Of a stretch of 64,000 nucleotides of DNA, positions 48,296 through 60,207 are shown one piece after another (position 1 is the first letter of the stretch; every line of letters begins with the position of its first letter). The DNA is from Carettochelys insculpta (Eukaryota > Chordata > Testudines > Carettochelyidae), in NCBI RefSeq assembly GCF_033958435.1, contig NC_134146.1, positions 25,318,501-25,382,500 of the forward strand. Direction: 5' to 3'. Under the pieces are notes generated by a model that saw nothing but the letters and a program-made list of their open reading frames with translations, was not told the origin of the DNA and made no database searches. A program made the translations under genes and the position numbers.

Positions 48296-48825
48296 CAGTG
48301 GTCTTCCACTAGTGGCACATTGGTGTGCTCTGAGAACTGTTCAAGTGTGCCATGAAACTTCATCAGTTTCTCTTCGCTGCATCACTTTGTAGAGCTACTG
48401 CAAGGAGAAATGCCAACCCCAGAGGAGCCCATTCACTGAAATGTTGCTGGCTGTCGGAGTGCCTGACCCCGCTACTGCTGTGGCAAGGGGTGAGCTCACT
48501 GAAGCCAGTATGCAGTAAAGGCCACACCCTGGCTCCAATAGGCTGGCAGGAAGGGGAGCCTACTCTCTCGACCTGCCTCACTTGCTCCCCCACCTCCCCA
48601 GCAAGTAATCAAACATTTCAGCACTTACTCAATTACTCAACATCCCATTTGATTCTTGTTTAGCTTGTTGTATGCTCTAGTATGTTGCAAACCTGTCTAG
48701 TAAGATCGTAACCATAGTAAATGTGGTATTTATTAGTAATAGTTTCAGCTGAAAAAAAGTGGGTGTGCCGTGGAATTGTGTCTCATTGAAATGTGCCGTG
48801 GTACAGAAAAGTTTGGGAACCACTG
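48296..48825. mobile_element. Nonautonomous hAT element, perfect 8-bp duplication
   Basis: The direct repeat 'ctttaaat' lies at 48288-48295 and 48826-48833. The left end 'cagtggtcttccactagtgg' mirrors the right end 'aaaagtttgggaaccactg'. 'ggtgtgctctgagaactgtt' near the left is related to 'aaatgtgccgtggtacagaa' near the right. 530 bp; the 103-codon frame inside has no recognisable domain. Confidence 0.88.
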
Positions 48826-49165
48826 CTTTAAATTCTTGATCGTTTCATTTCACACAGCAGGAAAGTACTGCATTTATTTGGGCCACTCCGTAAGTTTTCT
48901 GTACTGTGTAATTTTAAGTACTGTATTTTGTAATGGAATAAATACTTAAAAGCCAGTCTCTCAGTATTACCAACCTCTCTGGTACTCCCCTGTGCTTTTG
49001 TGCCACCAGTCACAGTATCTATGCAAATTCTGGAACGTGCAAAAAATAAAATTTCAAAAATTACAAGTGCTGGTCACAAACACAGCACCAATTAAACAAC
49101 TATCCTTAGTGAGAGAAGAGAGTCTCCTGTCCGGCTACTAGACCATACACTCACAGTCATGAATT

Positions 49166-49315
49166 CTGGGGTGCTGGCGCAATTTGCTTAGTGTGTTGGG
49201 GGTACTGAGAGCCATTAAACCAAATAGTAAGTCCAGTATAAAATGAAAACCACTTAAATCCAGAGGTGTGGCAGCACCCCCTACCCCACCGCACCCTTAA
49301 TTCCAGCACCTATCC
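49166..49315 (+). mobile_element. MITE with 'ggtgctgg' ends
   Basis: It reads 'ctggggtgctggcgcaattt' to 'ttccagcacctat', with 'actgagagccattaaaccaa' and 'ggtgtggcagcaccccctac' between. The reverse complement of 33873-34006 belongs to the same family. About 150 bp, superfamily uncertain. Confidence 0.6.
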
Positions 49316-52300
49316 ATGCACTCAGCTGCTACCTAACATTCCATTCCCCCAGAACACTTCTGGAACATCTTTTTCACATGTGGGAATAATTGCTGCCAAA
49401 TTCCTTTCATCCCAAAGCTCCTCTATAATGATTGGTATTTTCCTGCAGTGCTCAGACTCCAACCGGCTCCCAGTATGTCCTCAGCAAGATGCCAAGTATT
49501 ACCAGTGGAACAAGTATCTGATCTCTTGACTATGATTCGTCCAGTTTTACAGCACTGGAGCTCTTGTGTACAACCTGTTTTTCTTTTTTCTGAAATTTTT
49601 GCATGCTGCAGTATGCCTAAACAATTCTATCTTCTCTTCCCCAGTGAACTTTGTAAAGAATCAATTCCTGCCTGAGGTTTAATATACACAATTCTTACCT
49701 GAAGACAGTAGAAGCTGCAGGCAGGTAGCCAAGGTCAGAACTAGATGCAAAGTTACTAAACCTGTCATAATTTCAATCTCTAATTTCCATTTATGACTAA
49801 CATAATTCCACACTCTACAAGGTGTTGAGTCGGGTATCATCAGATCAGGGCAAGCTTTTGTTAGGCACAGTTTCTTTCAGTTGAAATGATATCAGCAAAT
49901 TTACCTCCTCCCAAATCATTTCCATGCACGTGTGCCACTTGTGGAGTAGAATGAAACTCTGAAAACATCACTGCCTAAAAGAGCCTGAGTGCATCTCATC
50001 CCGTATGACTTCATGCCCCTGCTCCTCTGGGTGGTCCTTCCTGCACCCTTTCTCTCCACAGTCACCTATGCACCCTAACATATATAGTTGCTAGCCTTTG
50101 TTGTGAATCCTTCTTAGCCAGCAGTGTAGGGAGCTGTTTTTCTACTACAAATCACAGCAACTGTGATTGCTTGCCGTAAAAGTGCCTATGAAACTAAACA
50201 GTTAGTCTAATCATTTACAGACTTATCTTTGAGATAAATGATGGACCAAGCTAAAATGACTTTAGGCTTTCAACTGGATCCTAATAAGAAGTGGAAAACA
50301 GAATGCTCAACAAGGTGTGATCTTTCCATTCACTGTTGTGCCACCTCCTCACACTATTACAGATTTACCCTCCTAATGACCTTTTGCAATCTTAATTCTG
50401 TGTGGCATCTATGAGACAGCAGAACTATCCAGGTGTTAACATGTATCAGTGTAAAAATATTAGCCAGTACACTTGGTTTTCATGTGTAGTGTTTATGTGG
50501 TATTCAGTAGCATGTGTCCTGTAGGGTTAGAAATGGGATAACAATTGAAGGCAACCTCACACCAAAAAAAAACCAAGGCATCAGTAAGTGGCATGATTGT
50601 GCAGGAGAGAAAAATCAAACAGCAGCAGAAGGCAGCACAGAAAAAAACTGAATAACCAAGTGTCTGATAAACTCCCCTCAGGGAAGACTTCCTGATAGGA
50701 GAGTAAGGGTGGGTACTTCTTCAGGCCAGGGCAGTGAGTTATATAGGCCCAGGGTGTCCACGCTCCAGAAATATTTCTGGCCTGGGCGCTCTGCTCCAGC
50801 AAAGTTTGAGGCTGGGTGTTTCCCCTGTGGTGCTGCCTGCCACCCCCATGTGTTCCTCTCCCACTCCCACCACCGCATTTTCTGGCCCTCCTGCTGCCCC
50901 ACCTGATTTAAAAGGGCTCAAGGCTTCTGCTGCCACCACTGGCAGCACAGCAGGATTAGAGTAGCTTCCTGCCTGTTTGCTCCCTGCAGCAGCCAGTACA
51001 TCCCTACCCTGAGCATCACTGCAGCCAATGGGAGCTGTGGGGGCAGTGCCTGCAAGCAGCATGGTGCACAGATCCACTCCCCGCACTCCAGTCTCGAATT
51101 GCCCCAGGTAAAAGCAACACGTCCCCCCTTGCCTCCTTCATTCTCCCCTGCTGCCTCCACACCCCCTCCTCCCTTCCAGACTTCCTCCCAGAGCCTGCAC
51201 TTTACTCAAGACATCTGCATGATCCAGACTATCCGAGAGCCGGACTCCTCACCCCTTCTGCACCACAACCCTCCGCCCCAGCCCAGTACCTGCATACAAC
51301 ACCTAAACTCCATCCTAGAGCCAGCATCCCAGACCCTCTCCCCTACCCAAACTCCCTCCCGTAGTCAGGGGTGAGAGTTTGGGTGGCGGAGGGTGTAAGC
51401 ACTGGGCATTCTAGGCACCACCAAAATCTCTACAAACCTGCCACCCCTCTCTGCAGCCCTGCTCCTCGCCTCTCTGAACATGCACATTTCCCACTGGCTG
51501 AAAGATTGCTGGCCAGCGACTCCACTGTGATGGGAAGAAGTCCCTGAACAGAACAGGCTTCTCTCTCCACTCTAACCATGCCCAAAACGTACAGGTCTAT
51601 ATTGAATGGACTACTGTGTCTCAGTATTTGTGCTTCAGAGAGACCTATGTAAAGTTGGTGAAGCATTCTGAGAACCTTCTGCACAACTTTATTTTCATCC
51701 AGATGGGGTTTAGGCAAGGAGAAGAAACTTTTCATCTTAATTCACTCTAAAATGTTCTTTCTCTGGTAATATCTTCCCATTGCCCCTCTTTCTGGTATTG
51801 CTGTCTTCTGGCAAGCTCCTCTGCTAGAAGTACCTGTCACAAAAGTAGAGCAATCACCTGAACATTGTTGCTTAAATATTATGCATACAATGTCATCACC
51901 TCAGGGGAGTAAACAGCCATGCAGGCCCTGGATAAAGTGGGGTGGGGCCTTGGGCAGAAGGGGTCAGGTGGGGCTGGGGCAGCCAGCACTCCGTGTCACA
52001 CGGAGGGAGTGTGGTGTGCCCCCCATCACCCCAGCTACACGAAGCATGCAGCTTGGTGCTCTAGTAGCAATTTAAAGGGCCTAGGGCATCAGCTGTCACA
52101 GTAGCAGTGGGGGTGGCCAGGAGCTCTGGTTTTCAAAACAACTTCCACCTTTGCCTCTGCACTTCCTGTCAGTGGGCCTGATCTACCTTCATAAGGGCTA
52201 ACAACCTTTTCTCCACAACTTCTTGAAGTTCCCTGTTCTTTTTCCCTCAGCCATTAAATTCAGATCCCCATTACTCTTTCACATCCATCTCCTACTTTTC

Positions 52301-52439
52301 CTCCTCATTTTTTTTTCCCTCCTGAGGGGCTTCCTCTACCTCTGTCCTCACACACTGTGCCCCCCCACCCCCAAATCTATGCTCCAGTCAACCGAAGGGT
52401 TGGCCTCATCAGAGTTGATTAGGGCAAAACTATTAGCGC
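49316..52439. other. No clear feature
   Basis: No exon recognised. Two GC-richer patches (about 50690-51380 and 51890-52140) look repeat-derived, with internal 'ggcagcagcac'-type motifs, but no termini or target duplications were readable. Confidence 0.4.
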
Positions 52440-53320
52440 CCATGTCTTAAATGTACCATTCCTGTTAATACGCCCCAGAATGATACTAGCCTTTTTTGCA
52501 ACTGCATCGCCTTATTGACTCACATTCATCCACCATACCCTGAGATCTGTTTCAGCAGTACTACCTAGCAAAGTACTCCCCATTTTATAGTTCTGCATTC
52601 AATTTCTCCTTCCTAAATCAACTACTTTGCATTTGTCTTTATTAAATTTCATCTTGTTGAATTACACCAGTTCTCCACTTTGTTCAGGAAGTTTTGAATT
52701 CTTATCGTGTTCTCCAAAGGTATTACAAAACCAACCCCATTTAGTGGCATTTGCACTTTTTATAAGCAGGCGCTCTTCTCCTCGCCATTATCCAAGTCAT
52801 TTATGAAAAGTATTGACTAGAACTCAATCTACAACTGACTCCTGGGGGCCCCACTAAATACACTCACCCAGTTTCACAGTGCTCCAATGAAAATGACTCT
52901 GAATATAGTCTTTCAACCAGTTGTGCATTCACCCTTATGAGAATGCAATGTACAACTGTATCAAAAGCAAATCTATAATCAAGACATATCACAACAGCTT
53001 CTGCCATTCACTCAGACAATGGAAAACCTCACTGATTTTTCAAGAACAAATCCTGCCAAACCCACCTGGCTATTGCTAATTATCCTAATATCCTCCAGGT
53101 GCTTACACATATTGTTTAATAATTTGTTGTAATATTTTCATGTGTCACAGTTAGGCTCCGATTTGTTCCCCTTTATGAAGATGGGTTTGCCTTTCCCCAG
53201 TCCTGTGCAAGCTTGCACTTTCCAGGGCTAGAGTTACACTAGCAAGTTTTGCCAGCAAAACCCTGGTTTTGTCAAAAACACTCGTGAAGTGTGCACACAC
53301 AAAATGCATTTTGTCTACAG

Positions 53321-53498
53321 CAGGCATGTCCAACCCGCGGCCCTGGATAGCTAGTAATGCGGCCCCACAAGATCGTAAACTTTTAACATTATTATGTGAT
53401 TTATATACATTAACTATATTATATAGTTTATATGCGGCCCAAGACAATTCCTCTTCACTCAATGCGGCCCAGGCAAGCCAAAAGGTTGGACACCCATG
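53321..53498. mobile_element. 178-bp hAT MITE, perfect 8-bp duplication
   Basis: The direct repeat 'gtctacag' lies at 53313-53320 and 53499-53506. The left end 'caggcatgtccaacc' mirrors the right end 'ggttggacacccatg'. 'cgcggccctgg' and repeated 'atgcggccc' boxes lie inside. The host MITE sequence is continuous once this element and one duplication copy are removed. Confidence 0.9.
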
Positions 53499-53823
53499 GT
53501 CTACAGTATCTGGACAAAACAGTGTTTTTGTTAGCACCATTCGGCCTCAAAGGTTTGAGGCATAATGCTGCTGTCAACAGATTCTGTCAACAAAAAGCCT
53601 GCATGGCCTCTCTGGGGGGACCCTCCTCTCGGCAGACAGAGCATCCACAAGAATGAGCAGCCCTGTCTGCTGTGCTTCTGGATGCCAATTGTGTTGAGGG
53701 AGAAGCCAGGTAAGTGGCTGCTTTGTCAACAGAGAGGAGTGCTCTCCTGAGTGGCTTTTGTGTGTAGCTGCACAATGTCAACAGAATTTTTTCAGGAAAA
53801 TTCTCCCGACAGTGACTTCTATC

Positions 53824-55300
53824 ATGAGAACATAAGAACATAAGAATGGCCATACTGGGTCAGACCAAAGGTCCATCCAGCCCAGCATCCCATCTGCCGA
53901 CGGTGGCCAATGCCAGGATCCGCAGAGAAGGAGAACAGAAGACAATGATCAAGTGATTTATCTCCTGCCATCCATCTCCTGCCCTTGTTCTGAAGGCTAG
54001 GGCACCATACTTTATCCCTGGCTAATAGCCATTTATGGACCTAACCTGCAAAAATTTATCAAGCTCTTTTTTAAACCCTAATAGAGTCCTGGCCTTCACA
54101 GCCTCCTCGGGCAAGGAGTTCCACAGGTTGACTGTGCGCTGTGTGAAGAAAAATTTCCTTTTATTAGTTTTGAACCTACTACCCATCAATTTCATTTGGT
54201 GTCCCCTAGTTCTTGTATTATGGGAAAAGGTAAATCATTTTTCTATATTCACTTTCTCCACACCATTCATGATTTTATATACCTCTATCATATCGCCCCC
54301 CAATCGCCTCTTTTCCAAACTGAAAAGTCCCAGTCTCTCTAGCCTCTCCCCATATGGGACCCGTTCCAAGCCCCTAATCATCTTAGTTGCCCTTTTCTGA
54401 ACCTTTTCTAATGCCAATATATCTTTTTTGAGGTGAGGAGACCACATCTGCACGCAGTACTCAACATGTGGGCGTACCATAGTTTTATATAGGGGAAGTA
54501 TGATATCTTTTGTCTTATTATCAATCCCTTTTTTAATAATTCCTAACATCCTATTTGCCTTACTAACTGCCGCTGCACACTGCGTGGATGTCTTCAGAGA
54601 ACTATCCACTATAACTCCAAGATCCCTTTCCTGATCTGTCGTAGCTAAATTTGACCCCATCATGTAGTACGTGTAATTTGGGTTATTTTTTCCAACATGC
54701 ATTGCCTTACACTTACCCACATTAAATTTCATTTGCCATTTTGCTGCCCAATCACTCAGTTTGCTGAGATCTTTTTGTAGTTCTTCACAATCTGTTTTGG
54801 TTTTGACTGTCCTGAACAACTTGGTGTCATCTGCAAACTTTGCCACCTCACTGCTTACCTCATTTTCTAGATCATTGATGAACAAGTTGAACAGGATCGG
54901 TCCCAGGACTGACCCCTGGGGAACACCACTAGTTACCCTCCTCCATTGTGAAAATTTACCATTTATTCCCACCCTTTGTTTTCTGTCTTTTAACCAATTC
55001 CCGATCCATGAAAGGATCTTTCCTCCTATCCCATGACCACCTAATTTACATAAAAGCCTTTGGTGTGGGACCGTGTCAAAGGCTTTCTGGAAATCTAGGT
55101 ATATTATGTCCACTGGGTGCCCCTTGTCCGCATGTTTATTAACCCCTTCAAAGAATTCTAATAGATTAGTTAGACACGACTTCCCTCTGCAGAAACCATG
55201 CTGACTTTTGCCCAACAATTCATGCTCTTCTACGCGCCTTGCAATTTTATTCTTTACTAGTGTTTCTACTAATTTGCCTGGTACTGATGTTAAACTTATC
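53824..55300 (-). mobile_element. Younger CR1 LINE, 5'-truncated
   Basis: On + it starts with the CR1 3' terminus 'gaacataagaacataagaat' then 'ggccatactgggtcagacca', and continues through the 3' UTR into a nearly intact reverse-transcriptase frame. The 5' cut lies inside the RT domain at about 55300. The flanks 'cttctatc' and 'acttatc' may be a short target duplication. Lack of frameshifts marks it as the youngest layer of the nest. Confidence 0.88.
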
Positions 55301-55302
55301 AA
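54022..55302 (-). pseudogene. CR1 ORF2 reverse transcriptase, 5'-truncated, one nonsense codon
   Basis: CR1 ORF2 copies LINE RNA into the genome at a nicked target. The retained part starts at the RT motif 'ISLTSVPGK'. It keeps the catalytic aspartates in 'IIYLDFQKAFDTV' (about residue 70) and 'FADD' (residues 156-159), the 'GVPQGSVLGP' motif and the thumb region. One TGA at 54235-54237 (after 'VEKVNIEK') interrupts the frame; beyond it the same frame continues for about 70 more codons with the usual CR1 C-terminus to a TAG at 54022-54024. The endonuclease and ORF1 are missing, so this copy cannot move by itself. Confidence 0.88.
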
Positions 55303-55669
55303 CAGAGCACTGCACTATAACCATTATTGCTATGTTTCCTTCATATTATAGTTTGCAAATTGTAGTTGTGCCTCTAATACTGTCTTCCTGAGAAACTGCC
55401 AATTCTCCTGAACTCGTTTTTCCCTTAGATTTTCTTCCAATGAGACTTTATCTACCAGTTCTCTGAATTTGTTTTACTCTGACTTTTTAAAAATCTGTTG
55501 TCCTTAGTCTCCTGCTCCAACTCCTTCCTTGTCTGGGAGTTATGAAATCCATCATTTCATGATCACTTTCACTCAAATTGCTTTCCGTCTTCAGATTCCT
55601 TAATGACATTTGTTAATGTCTATATTGTGCTTAGAGTCACCGTGGATAGTTTTTTTTTGAAAACATCTG

Positions 55670-56410
55670 CTCAGTGTGCAGCAGCAGTTAAGAGGATAAC
55701 AGAATGTTAGGAACCATTAGGAAAGAGAGAAACAATATGACAGGAAAATATCATAATGCCACTACAATCTAAATCTAATCTAAAATCACAGTATGCCCAT
55801 GCCTTGAATATTGTGCACCTTTCTGGCAGCCCCATCTCAAAAAAAGATATTAGAATTAGAAAAGCTACCAAGAAGGGCAACAAGTTATTAGAGGTATAGA
55901 ACAGCTTCCTTAGAAGGGGAGATTAAAAGGGCTGGGACTAGTCAGCTTAGAAAACAGGTGACTGGGGTAATACGATCGAGTGCTATCAGTTTGTGAATTA
56001 CGTGGTGAAAGTGAAAAAGGAAGTGGTAATTATCCCTTCACATAATAGAAGAACTGTTGGTCAAAGGAATTCATATGCTGCAAGTTAAAAATAAATATAT
56101 TTTTATTCTCACAGCCAGTGGAGCTTGTGGCCAAGAGATGCTGTAAAGGCCAAAGGTGTACCTAGGTTCAAAAAAGATCTAGGTAAATTTGTGGAGGATA
56201 GAGCCAGAAATGATTATTTACAAAGGTAATTATGGATACCCCTTCATATTCAGGGTGTCCCTAAACTTCTGACTTCCAGAAGCTTGAACTAGATGACAAG
56301 GGATGGATCACTTCATAAATTGTCCCCTTCTGTTCATTGCACCTGAAACATCAGTCAGAAGACAGGATACAGAGCTTGATGGATTGTGTGTGGCCATTCT
56401 TATGCGAAAT
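55670..56410 (+). mobile_element. Old CR1 LINE 3' fragment, opposite orientation
   Basis: It follows the C-terminal RT and 3' UTR of CR1: 'gaatgttaggaaccattagg', 'cagccccatctcaaaaaaag', 'agggcaacaagttattagag', 'ggtgactggggtaatacga', ending near 'tggccattcttatg' (about 56392-56405). The frame is heavily broken. The 3' end type equals that of the minus-strand copy at 53824-55300, but it is far more diverged. Confidence 0.72.
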
Positions 56411-56770
56411 GCCGAGTATTATTTTTAGCTTCCAACCTTTACCATACACAGATCCATAGTCTGTCTCCCATACTCAGGTTAAAAATAGGATCTGGCCCAC
56501 AGATATTGAAATGATCTAAGATATTTTTATATTACAGTGGAATACTACAATTTTTATGTTAGTGGAGCCACTTCATTCTTCACTACTTTCTTATCTCTTT
56601 TGAAGTATACCAGCTGGTCCTAGTGATCAGTTACAATTGATGAATATTAAAGTAGGTGTTGGAGGCCCCACACCACAAAAGGTAAAATGGCAGTTTATTC
56701 TATCATCTCTGTTTTTGGTACCAGTCTCTCTGATTGGGCTTTGAGTTTATTATATGCAGCATGCATCTTT

Positions 56771-57207
56771 GGCTATGTCTACACTAGCCCCAAACATCGA
56801 AATGGCCATGTAAATGGCCATTTCAAAGTTTACTAATGAAGTACTGAAATACATATTCAGCGCCTCATTAGCTTGCGGGCAGCCGCAGCACTTCGAAATT
56901 GACGTGGCTCACCGCCACGTGGCTCGTCCTGACTGGGCTCCTTTTCGAAAGGACCCCGCCTACTTCAAAGTCCCCTTATTCCTGTGAGCGGATGGGAATA
57001 AGAGGACTTTGAAATTGACGCGGCTCGCCGCCGTGCAGCTCGTCCCAACGGGGCTCCTTTTTGAAAGGACCCCGCCTACTTCGAAGTGCCACAGCCCTCC
57101 CGCATGCTAATGAGGCGCTGAATACGTATTTCAGCACTTCATTAGTAAACTTCAAAATGGCCATTTACATGGCCATTTCGAAGTTTGGGGCTAGTGTAGA
57201 CACGGCC
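56771..57207. mobile_element. Palindromic MITE, family D
   Basis: It is flanked by 'ttt' (56768-56770 and 57208-57210). Ends are 'ggctatgtctacactagccc' and 'ggggctagtgtagacacggcc'. Almost the full 437 bp is an imperfect palindrome with the arms seen at 20372-20807 ('tttactaatgaagtactgaa'; 'ttcagcacttcattagtaaa'), and central 'gggaataag' boxes. Noncoding. Confidence 0.85.
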
Positions 57208-57419
57208 TTTGAGGCACACTCAAACCAGACAGCTTATTAGTAAGTTTACAAATTATATTACATTTTCTCTCAGATTGTTAAGTTACAGAGTTTCCTTGCA
57301 GGCAGCCACTGTTAAGGGGTTGTACAATTCTGGCAGCAGAAGTATTTTTGCGATCAACTCTATGATGAAGTCTCTTTCCCAACAATTTGGGACCAGATGC
57401 TGCTACTTTTATTCACAGA

Positions 57420-58600
57420 GGCCACTTCTACACATGCACAATGTTTCAGAAGAGGGTTATCTTCTTCCGGAAGATCAGTGGAGTGTCTAACATGCAAGGG
57501 GCTCTTCTGGAGTCCTTCCAGAAGAAGGCGCCTCATTTTCCAGATTCTGTACTTCGCTGCAAAACCAGGAAGAGCACCTTCTTCCAGAAGAAAGCATGTG
57601 TAGACGCTCACAGACAGCTTCTTCCAGAAGAAGCTGTCCACCATGGTGGCAGCCCACCAGAGAGCAGAGACACTCCAGGCAACCCCTGCAGGGCTCTATG
57701 TTCTCTCGGTCCTTGCACTTTTAAAGCTGCAAGGACCCAGACACCCCATAGCAGGAAGCTGAGAGTGTGGTAGCAGGCAGCCCATGCAGGATTGCCAGCC
57801 ACACACTGGCAAGGCCCTGCTGCAGGCACCAAGCCCCACGAGCCAGATGCCCGGCAGGCCAGCACCCCATGCCCCCCCAGGACAGCCCCAGGAACCTGGC
57901 CAAGGGCAGCCAGGACCCCAACCAGGCTCCCAAATGGAGGCCCCCCTCCTGTTTAGAGCCAGAGCTCCAGCACTTCCTGTGGCTCTGGCGTGATAAGGAG
58001 GTTCTCTGGGACACCAGTGGGCACTGGAGGAATGCCTTCACATTCACGCACCTTGCCCAGGGCCTGGCTGCCCAAGGCCACCCCTCCCAGACCCCCAAGC
58101 AGGTCCGATATAAAGTGAAGGAGCTATGCCAAGGATACATACGGGCCCAAGACAGCGCCCGCAGGTCCAGCCATACCCCAGGCAGCTGCCTCTTCTACCG
58201 GGAGCTGCAGGACCTCCTGGCAGTGGATGATGTCTCACCACTCTGGGTCACTGTGGAGATGGCCACACCGGAGGGGGAGGAGGGCCCTGCCACCATGGAC
58301 GTCCCATCTGGTGAGGAGCTCTCTGATGGCTCCCTTGTCACTGAGCTGCCTTCCACCACCAGCACCCAGGCCACCTCCAGTCAGGAATTACTCAACCTGT
58401 TTGAGGCCACTTCATGTAAGTGCATGCCACAGCACATCCCTGGGAGGGGTGGAGCACATCTGGGCCCCAATGCAATACCCTGGTCCCAGATGGCTCATTT
58501 CAGAATGGGACACGGGGCTATGGCCATGCGTGTTGGCAATATCCAGCACCCTCTCCCATGGAGAGCCCCCTGAGTCCTATTTGATTGACTGCTTAGCGTT
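57420..58600 (+). mobile_element. Truncated second-type PIF/Harbinger element
   Basis: The left end 'ggccacttctacacatgcac' is a relative of the Harbinger terminus. It is followed by a sub-terminal array of 'cttccggaag' and 'cttccagaag' palindromes (57468-57640) in place of the 'ttcga' boxes of the 22-kb element, then a SANT exon (57869-58415) and the start of its intron. The transposase gene, the second SANT exon and the right end are missing. The SANT gene here points away from the retained end, as it would next to the 3' terminus of the 22-kb element. Confidence 0.7.
57869..58415 (+). pseudogene. Harbinger Myb/SANT-like protein, exon 1 only
   Basis: Related to the SANT protein of the complete Harbinger. 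From Met at 57869 the frame has a Pro-rich N-terminus, then the SANT-like domain with 'LWLWRDKEVLW' and 'VRYKVKELCQGYIRAQD', then 'LFYRELQDLL' and an acidic Ser/Thr-rich stretch. It is fully open for 182 codons and extends upstream to 57767 without an ATG. It ends at a donor 'cat|gtaagt' in phase 1, the same phase as exon 1 of the 24452-25936 gene, which supports the exon model of both. Exon 2 is not present downstream, so this is a remnant. Confidence 0.78.
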
Positions 58601-60207
58601 GTAGTGGTCCCATTGACTTGCCCAAAATTATATATTTAAAGATTTCTTATTATTTGTATATATCTTTGGCTATTCTTCAACTTTCCTCCTATATTTTGTA
58701 GGACACAATGCACCATGCAAAACTAAATAGAATTTTTGTGTTTGTAGGGACTGCAGGACTGGGTCCTCTGTATTTTCCATATCATACTTGCTAATGCTTA
58801 TTTTCCTACCAGACTCCCTTAGACTGGGCTGGATTACCATGGAGGTGTGGATTTTTTTTTTTTTTTTGTCTCAGCATATTCATGTCCCACTTAACCATAT
58901 AATTTGGCATTCTCACCTTTGGTTTTCTTCTTGAGACTATAATGAGGTATTCATTAAGAAACCTCCATGCTGATTCTATGGCTTTTTAATCTTTAACTTT
59001 TTTGCCTCTAACATCTTTCACTTCTTTAACGTCTCCTTTCTTGAAGCATAATGTCTTATGATGTTGTCCCTGCTGTGAAGTTGTCTGTCTTAATTACAGA
59101 AGAGTCAAAGTAAGTCAGTGGTTTAGCCATCCTGTTATTGAGGACTAAATCAAAACAACACATTGAAAACACATATCTCTGAGTTTACAAGAGAATAAGC
59201 TGTTCTGTTTTTGTGGGGAACATAAGCAGCTATTTTGTGCATCTGAACACAAACAGTTTTTACTTTCAGACTTTAAAAGTAAGACAAATAATATTTTTTC
59301 AGTTTGAAGCCTTAAAACATTTCAGCACAAAGGACTATTTCTCTCAAAAATCTTGGATTATATTTGAATTCCTGACAGTTCTTTTACTGTAATGTGAAAA
59401 ATGTGATGCCATAATTTGTATGTGAGTTGGATTTGTAAACATGCCTGTTATCAGAAGACATAATGCTGGCACACGTGTGTGAAAATATTGTGTTCACATG
59501 GGTAAATATTTTTATAAACGAATGCTGGCATACATTCTTAAAGTAAAAGCTTCTGTCGGTAACTTGAATCCACTAGTACCAAATGGGAATATTCGAATAT
59601 ACTATACCAAATCAATGTCAGTAAATCCTATATCTAGTAGATGGGAGAAACTTTTTCTTAAGGAGGATGTGTAATTTCCACTATTTTTTACCGATGAGTT
59701 GGTTATACAGACTTTTTACACTGGCTAAAAAGTGGGGACAGTGTTTGGATTCAGTACGCCAACAAAGAGTTAGTTTCTCTTCCCAGTTTGGGGGAGGGGC
59801 AGGGTAGTTTGGTTTTATTTTGGTGAGGTTGCAAATGAAGATGCGATATGAGCTGTAATATCTTTATCTGAAAATTTTCAGTGAAAAATCTAATTATCCT
59901 GGAACCATCAAATTATGCTGGTCCTAGTAACACCTTAGTTTCAAGAATAAAAGACTCCCTCCCTCCTTGTAGGACAGGTTGTATTTTAAGGCAACAGGGC
60001 TCTATCATTGAAACACTGCTCATGTCTGGTGAGGTCTGAGAAAGCTACGTGGAAAGGTCGCTTTGCAAAGGGTTAACTTTGTGGAAGTCCCACTCCCGGA
60101 TACCAGGAAAGAGCAATAGAAAGAAGAATTCAGGTGGAGATTCTCAAAGGTGAGTATGTTGGTCAAGTGCCACATCTTCGAAAGTCTCTCCCTAAAAGAT
60201 GAGGCTC
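58601..60207. other. No feature recognised
   Basis: AT-rich DNA with a long T run at about 58851-58867. No exon or repeat family recognised. Confidence 0.45.

Larger units (their letters stand above)
53226..55329. mobile_element. MITE, family A, split by hAT and CR1
   Basis: The left part (53226-53820) has 'ggctagagttacactagcaa', 'caaaaccctggttttgtcaa', 'aatgctgctgtcaacagatt' and 'cccgacagtgacttct', the reverse complement of the 18632-19462 copy. The right remnant (55301 to about 55329, 'aacagagcactgcactataa') fits the missing end after the CR1 insertion, though diverged. A 178-bp hAT sits at 53321-53498. Confidence 0.72.
52440..55640 (-). mobile_element. Old CR1 LINE split by nested insertions
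   Basis: Two minus-strand CR1 stretches, 55640-55330 ('ttccttatgaagtct'-type region, 'aattgctttccgtcttcaga' on +) and 53225-52440 ('tgcctttccccagtcctgtg', 'actcctgggggccccactaa', 'cctaaatcaactactttgca' on +), are in the order expected of one LINE copy. The gap of about 2.1 kb holds a MITE that itself contains a hAT and a younger CR1. No functional frame. Confidence 0.65.
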
